Positions 33,932-37,340 of a stretch of 37,340 nucleotides of DNA are shown here, in pieces (the first letter of the stretch is position 1; the number at the start of each line of letters is the position of its first letter). A program made the translations under genes and the position numbers. The stretch lies in assembly GCA_029260035.1 (NCBI GenBank), contig JAJDEA010000024.1, positions 1 to 37,340 on the forward strand, in the 5' to 3' direction. The stretch comes from Phycisphaerae bacterium. GTDB taxonomy: Bacteria > Planctomycetota > Phycisphaerae > UBA1845. The notes under the pieces are model-generated. The model was given only the letters and a program-made list of their open reading frames with translations, had not been told where the DNA came from and searched no databases.

Positions 33932-34459
33932 GTGAAACGTACCACGAAACGACGATTGGGATTGGCTGGTCTGGTGGTGGCGAGTATGTTGGTAGTCCTC
34001 TTCGTCGCGAGCATTAGGTTCTATTTGGCATTAATGTTGTATTCTCCATCAACGACGAATAATCTAAATGACGCACGTGAACTGGGAGTACACGTAGTCG
34101 GTGGCGTCGCTTTGTTTCGAATTCCGCACGACCTAACGCAAATTGAGCGTTCATGGAAACCAATCAGATATTCCTTCATTACTCAGAAAACTCGGATAGA
34201 AAGATGGGGGCCCAAGTTCGATCGAGCAGATAGTCTTCGCAACCATCACCGTCTGATGCTACCCCTCTGGATTCCTGCGTTCATTGTTGGGATTCCGTCT
34301 TTCCTACTCTGGCGACGAAACCCAAAGCTACCAGAAGGCCATTGCGAATGCGGCTACAACCTGACCGGAAACGTGTCGGGCGTGTGTCCGGAATGCGGCA
34401 CGAAGCTGCAAAACAACGGTGACGAAGAAATCACGTCCGCCGAGGACTCAGCAAAGTGA
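33932..34459 (+). CDS. Membrane zinc-ribbon protein, tandem paralogue 1
   Basis: A 175-aa protein starting with GTG (AAGG lies about 10 bases upstream). A basic start (KRTTKRRLG) and membrane helix (about 10-32) lead into a divergent segment of about 75 residues, presumably outside the membrane, then a second hydrophobic helix (LPLWIPAFIVGIPSFLLW) and a cytoplasmic zinc ribbon (CECGYNLTGNVSGVCPECG, two Cys pairs). It overlaps the next copy through GTGA. The zinc ribbon is common in planctomycete membrane proteins; function unknown. Confidence 0.85.
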   Translation: MKRTTKRRLGLAGLVVASMLVVLFVASIRFYLALMLYSPSTTNNLNDARELGVHVVGGVALFRIPHDLTQIERSWKPIRYSFITQKTRIERWGPKFDRADSLRNHHRLMLPLWIPAFIVGIPSFLLWRRNPKLPEGHCECGYNLTGNVSGVCPECGTKLQNNGDEEITSAEDSAK

Positions 34460-35025
34460 AACGCACCACGAAACGACGACTGGGCATGGCTGGGTTGGTT
34501 GTGGCCATGTTCTTGATCGGAGTGATAGTTGCGAGCATTAGATTCAGCGCCGTATTGACATGCCCTCCACCTCTTCTAGGTCGCCAAGCCCCCCGAGTTA
34601 CCATTGAGTCAGAGAAGTTTTTCAAGCGGAGTTTACCGCTTGTCTTGGAATTCAGCTGGGGTGTTCTCAATATACAAATTCCAAGTCGCGTGTGGCACCT
34701 TGTTTGGTCATCCGATCTTCCATGGTTCTTTGAAATAGAGCAACAGAATGTTCCTGGGATTCGCCATAACGTGTGGCCTGAATTTTGGCGAGTCAATAAG
34801 TTCTTCGACCCCTTCTTTTTGCGTATACCCTTCTGGATTCCCACACTCATAATCGCAATCCCATCCTTCCTGCTCTGGCGACAAAACCGAGAATTAGGGG
34901 ATGGATATTGCGAATGTGGCTACGATCTAACTGGCAATGTCTCGGGCGTGTGTCCGGAATGCGGCACGAAGCTGCAAAATAACGGTAACGAAGAAATTAC
35001 GTCCGCCGAGGACTCAGCAAAGTGA
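34456..35025 (+). CDS. Membrane zinc-ribbon protein, tandem paralogue 2
   Basis: A 189-aa paralogue with the same ends as copy 1: KRTTKRRLGMAGLVV at the start, FWIPTLIIAIPSFLLW and CECGYDLTGNVSGVCPECGTKL at the end, then the same NNGNEEITSAEDSAK tail. The middle (about 30-125) is different and longer, keeping only a few points such as the GVLNIQIP strand and WPEF. Start GTG and stop TGA overlap both neighbours by 4 bases, so the three genes are translated as a coupled set. The junction DNA with copy 3 is about 95% identical to the junction with copy 1. Confidence 0.85.
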   Translation: MKRTTKRRLGMAGLVVAMFLIGVIVASIRFSAVLTCPPPLLGRQAPRVTIESEKFFKRSLPLVLEFSWGVLNIQIPSRVWHLVWSSDLPWFFEIEQQNVPGIRHNVWPEFWRVNKFFDPFFLRIPFWIPTLIIAIPSFLLWRQNRELGDGYCECGYDLTGNVSGVCPECGTKLQNNGNEEITSAEDSAK

Positions 35026-35636
35026 AACGAACCACGAAACGACGACTGGGAATGGCTGGTCTGGTAGTGACGGGGATGATGGTGGTGGTGTTCGTGGCGA
35101 GCACCAGACTTGTTCTGGGATTCTCGTACGAATCCCATTTTGCTAGCACCATGTGGATGGGATATCCTCCCGAGACCTTGAGTGTAACGCTGAGACAAGG
35201 CGTCGTTGAAATGGCCATACCGTATAACCGATCATTCACGGGCTCCTGGAAATATGGGAAATCGGCCACACCATTCACAAGAATTTTGAGGTGGTGGCCG
35301 GAATTTGATGGTGACCGTTATGTAGGTTACATGATCATCCCCCTCTGGATTCCTACGCTCATCATTGCAATCCCGTCTTTCATTCTTTGGCGACGCAATC
35401 GAAAACTGCCCGAAGGCCATTGCGCTTGCGGCTACAACCTTACCGGCAATGTCTCGGGCGTTTGCCCGGAATGTGGGAGGAAACTGCAAGCCCCGAACAC
35501 TGCTGACAATAACGACATGTCTGCTGGAGAAGATTCTTCCTCAGCGCAAAACCAGAACACAAGCACTTTCCGAAACTCGCCAACACGCACCCAGGATTCG
35601 ACGCTTCCTCAGTGCTTCCAGGTGAACTGTAAATGA
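35022..35636 (+). CDS. Membrane zinc-ribbon protein, tandem paralogue 3
   Basis: A 204-aa paralogue. N-terminal KRTTKRRLGMAGLVVTGM helix, divergent middle with GVVEMAIPYN and WWPEFDG, then IPLWIPTLIIAIPSFILW and CACGYNLTGNVSGVCPECGRKL. Unlike copies 1 and 2, the tail after the ribbon is replaced by a Ser/Thr/Gln/Asn-rich stretch of about 40 residues (SSSAQNQNTSTFRNSPTRTQ). The start GTG overlaps copy 2. Being last, its tail was free to drift or came from another sequence. Confidence 0.85.
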   Translation: MKRTTKRRLGMAGLVVTGMMVVVFVASTRLVLGFSYESHFASTMWMGYPPETLSVTLRQGVVEMAIPYNRSFTGSWKYGKSATPFTRILRWWPEFDGDRYVGYMIIPLWIPTLIIAIPSFILWRRNRKLPEGHCACGYNLTGNVSGVCPECGRKLQAPNTADNNDMSAGEDSSSAQNQNTSTFRNSPTRTQDSTLPQCFQVNCK

Positions 35637-35784
35637 GACATGAAAGCCCGCACACGTTACCGTACAAGCCACAACCCACTGGAGAATTTCAATATTTCTA
35701 CTAACCTACAAGCATCGAAGGGGTCTATTGTTGTGTCCAGATGGCGTTCATACTGGAGGGACTTTTACGAACGGAGCAACATCA

Positions 35785-36378
35785 ATGTCCGAAGCCGAGA
35801 TCAAGTTGGAACCGCGTCAATACCTAAGAGAACTTCTAGAAGAGAGCGAAACTTCCATCCAGCGAGCAACATCGTTATTCCGCTCAGGTGAACCCGAAGC
35901 GGTGTTTAGCACGGACATCAGAAAACGCTCAACCTCTCCACGTTCTTCGTTCGTGAAGTTTTGGCGGGGTCTATTCGGTGAATCTGGCGTCCCGAAGGGT
36001 CGAAATATCACATTCGACCACGTAACCCCAAACCGCAACCAACTCATCGTCTACCGGGATTGGATCGTTCGATGCACTTACCAGCAGTTCGAATACGACC
36101 TAGATAGAGAACTGCTCTATGTGACCGGTGCTCCGTTATCGTTCGTGACGCGCTTATGGCTGAACGGCCATGGCCTAGTGGTGTTGGCGTTCAACAGCGA
36201 GTATGCGAAGTCAGAACGCGAGAAGCGTATCGAAGAATCCGGATCAGGAGGCTATTGCGGATCAGAGGTTTTGGGTGAGTTGATCCCAATAAAGCCAAAC
36301 GACGAGCCCAGGTTGATTGCGTTGTTCGAGAATCTAAAGGCGCAAGGTCGCCTTCATCCGACGGCCCGTCTAGATTAA
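35785..36378 (+). CDS. Hypothetical 197-aa protein
   Basis: From the ATG at 35785, supported by GGAG 9 bases upstream; the frame is open a little further. No signal peptide or membrane helix. It begins MSEAEIKLEPRQYLRELLEE with a helical N-terminal part, and the C-terminal half is beta-rich (NQLIVYRDWIVRCTYQQFEYD, then RLWLNGHGLVVLAFN) and ends with a short helix (RLIALFENLKAQGRLH). I do not recognise the family. Its position directly after the tandem membrane genes suggests the same accessory neighbourhood, but the 148-base gap makes operon membership uncertain. Confidence 0.65.
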   Translation: MSEAEIKLEPRQYLRELLEESETSIQRATSLFRSGEPEAVFSTDIRKRSTSPRSSFVKFWRGLFGESGVPKGRNITFDHVTPNRNQLIVYRDWIVRCTYQQFEYDLDRELLYVTGAPLSFVTRLWLNGHGLVVLAFNSEYAKSEREKRIEESGSGGYCGSEVLGELIPIKPNDEPRLIALFENLKAQGRLHPTARLD

Positions 36379-36393
36379 GGGGGAAGTGTTTAG

Positions 36394-36627
36394 CTCACAC
36401 GTTTTGGTTCGCGTTTCCCCTTAAATCCTCGTAGTATTGACAAGTGCCTTGATATACTTCGTCGCGAAGCCAATGCTGGTGATGCAGATTGCCAGATGTT
36501 TCTCGGGACGCTCTTTCACGAGGGTGAGGGTGTGGAAAAGGATGTCTTGCGGGCCGTGAAGCTGTACGAGCAAGCCGCTGAACAAACTAACCTGCGTGGC
36601 ACCCTTATGCTGGGTGTCCGAGATTGA
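36394..36627 (+). pseudogene. Sel1-like repeat remnant
   Basis: The frame from after TAG at 36391-36393 to TGA at 36625-36627 has no proper start yet reads as a Sel1-like repeat: REANAGDADCQMFLGTLFHE, then GEGVEKDVLRAVKLYEQAAE. Normal repeats follow the same Ala-Gly-Asp, LGxxxxxGxGVxKD and AAxxYxxAA pattern. Near 36615 the coding pattern may move to another frame (VSEIDPNTVLERLRNRENEEWT, ending TGA at about 36673). It looks like the decayed end of a Sel1-repeat gene. Confidence 0.55.
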
Positions 36628-36777
36628 TCCAAACACAGTCCTTGAACGACTGCGTAACCGGGAAAACGAAGAATGGACATGAATAGCATGCTGATTCTGC
36701 ACGCCGGGTCGGCAAGGTGTTAGCGAGCGGTCGGCCATCTTCACGAGCAGGCCTTGCACGACGGCCGGAGAGCAACT

Positions 36778-37185
36778 GTGGACTATAGAACTTGCATGAA
36801 TTGTGGGCATACAACTCTTGCCGGCTCTGCCTGCATCAACTCGAATTGCAACGAAAGCCCCAACTTCACGCCGCCCAAACCAAAGTCGCCTCCAAGGCGT
36901 CCGGAGACTCAGAGTACGCCCACCCCCGCAAGACCTTCCAAGCCGGGACCGACTACGCAAAGCGGGGGGGCAACTTCCAGCCCAGCAACTCAAAGCGGCA
37001 AGTGGACGCTTATCGGTGCACTTGCGGGAGGGGGATGGGCATTCACCGAGTTCGATGGCGAGGACCGCTGGTGGGTCATCGGCACAGTAGCGCTCGTAAG
37101 CGGATTCGTAGTCGGCAGGTTTCATCGCCTGTTGATCATTCTCGCGATAATATTCGCAGCGCTGTGGGCATACGGATGGTCGTAA
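36778..37185 (+). CDS. Small membrane protein with N-terminal zinc-binding motif
   Basis: About 135 aa. I place the start at GTG 36778, because GGAG lies 7 bases before it and because this keeps the first Cys of RTCMNCGHTTLAGSACINSNC; the ATG at 36796 would break that motif. A Pro/Ser/Thr-rich linker (FTPPKPKSPPRRPETQ and on) leads to two or three hydrophobic helices (WTLIGALAGGGWAF, VIGTVALVSGFVVGRF, LLIILAIIFAALWAYGW). Ribbon-linker-membrane layout; function unknown. It differs from the tandem family in order (ribbon first). Confidence 0.6.
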   Translation: MDYRTCMNCGHTTLAGSACINSNCNESPNFTPPKPKSPPRRPETQSTPTPARPSKPGPTTQSGGATSSPATQSGKWTLIGALAGGGWAFTEFDGEDRWWVIGTVALVSGFVVGRFHRLLIILAIIFAALWAYGWS

Positions 37186-37195
37186 CCCCTCGGCC

Positions 37196-37211
37196 GTGAG
37201 GAACGCCTCAC
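37196..37211 (+). other. Short hairpin after the last membrane protein gene
   Basis: GTGAGG, loop AACG, CCTCAC: a 6-bp perfect stem 11 bases after the stop codon, without a T tract. Confidence 0.3.
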
Positions 37212-37312
37212 CCCAAAATGCCGCGCTCACGACCGGGGAGAAGTCATGCGTTTGGTCACACCTGCGGAAAATCAAAAGGCGGAGAGAACAACTCGCGCGG
37301 GCGTGAAATGAA

Positions 37313-37340
37313 TGGGCGATACAGGACTCGAACCTGTGAC
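37313..37340 (-). tRNA. tRNA gene, 3' part only (truncated by window edge)
   Basis: Read on the minus strand, the edge holds a T arm (stem ACAGG/CCTGT around loop TTCGAGT), the 3' acceptor strand ATCGCCC and discriminator A at 37313. The anticodon lies outside the window, so the identity cannot be read; the acceptor and T-arm sequence would suit several tRNAs, including valine. CCA is not encoded. Confidence 0.85.

Noticed and set aside
36421..37275. Long minus-strand open frame of 284 codons at the right end
   Set aside because: It lies antisense to the Sel1 remnant and to the membrane zinc-ribbon gene, has no family-like motifs, and its composition (many Arg, Ser, Cys) is typical of a shadow frame.
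1..37340. CRISPR arrays, insertion sequences, integrases or phage genes
   Set aside because: No regularly spaced direct repeats of the right size, no transposase or recombinase frames and no terminal inverted repeats were seen.

Overview
The window looks like a chromosomal stretch from a planctomycete, probably of the Phycisphaerae type. The evidence is internal. Several secreted proteins carry dockerin-like or thrombospondin-type-3-like calcium repeats. A tandem family ends in the CxCGYxLTGxVSGVCPECG zinc ribbon often seen in that group. A small lipoprotein of a planctomycete type is present, Shine-Dalgarno use is patchy, and several starts are TTG or GTG. No insertion sequence, integrase, phage gene or CRISPR array was seen. 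The only structural RNA gene found is a tRNA cut off by the right edge.

Left part (1-7.7 kb): the tail of a TPR protein, an exported transglutaminase-like protein, a YgbA-family cysteine-rich protein, and then three minus-strand units. The first makes putrescine (pyruvoyl-dependent arginine decarboxylase, then agmatinase). The second holds RNase PH, a SPOR-like lipoprotein and the XTP/dITP pyrophosphatase RdgB. The third couples thiamine-phosphate kinase ThiL to the tRNA-modification ATPase TsaE.

Middle (7.7-19.4 kb): a translationally coupled pair (a small secreted protein and a matrixin metalloprotease with CARDB-like, Ig-like and dockerin-like parts), an SPFH protein with two zinc ribbons, a HAMP membrane protein, an enlarged carbamoyl-phosphate synthase large subunit (1216 aa) whose stop codon interlocks with that of a CheX-like protein, and L-aspartate oxidase NadB. 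The predicted nadB promoter has a perfect 21-bp palindrome centred on its -35 element.

Right part (19.4-33.7 kb): an 896-aa secreted protein, a calcium-repeat/dockerin-like secreted protein split by a +1 frameshift at TTT-TGA, a small lipoprotein with a textbook terminator, a PGRP-type amidase lipoprotein, a coiled-coil zinc-ribbon protein, a probably inactive S1/P1-nuclease-like protein with an Ada-like tail, another lipoprotein, a 12-repeat TPR protein and a two-domain exported helical protein.

Accessory-looking right end (33.9-37.2 kb): three overlapping paralogous genes for membrane zinc-ribbon proteins with conserved ends and divergent exported middles, an unknown 197-aa protein, a broken Sel1-repeat remnant and another membrane zinc-ribbon protein. 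The tandem array is the best candidate in the window for an undescribed system. Its function is unknown, and calling it a system is inference.
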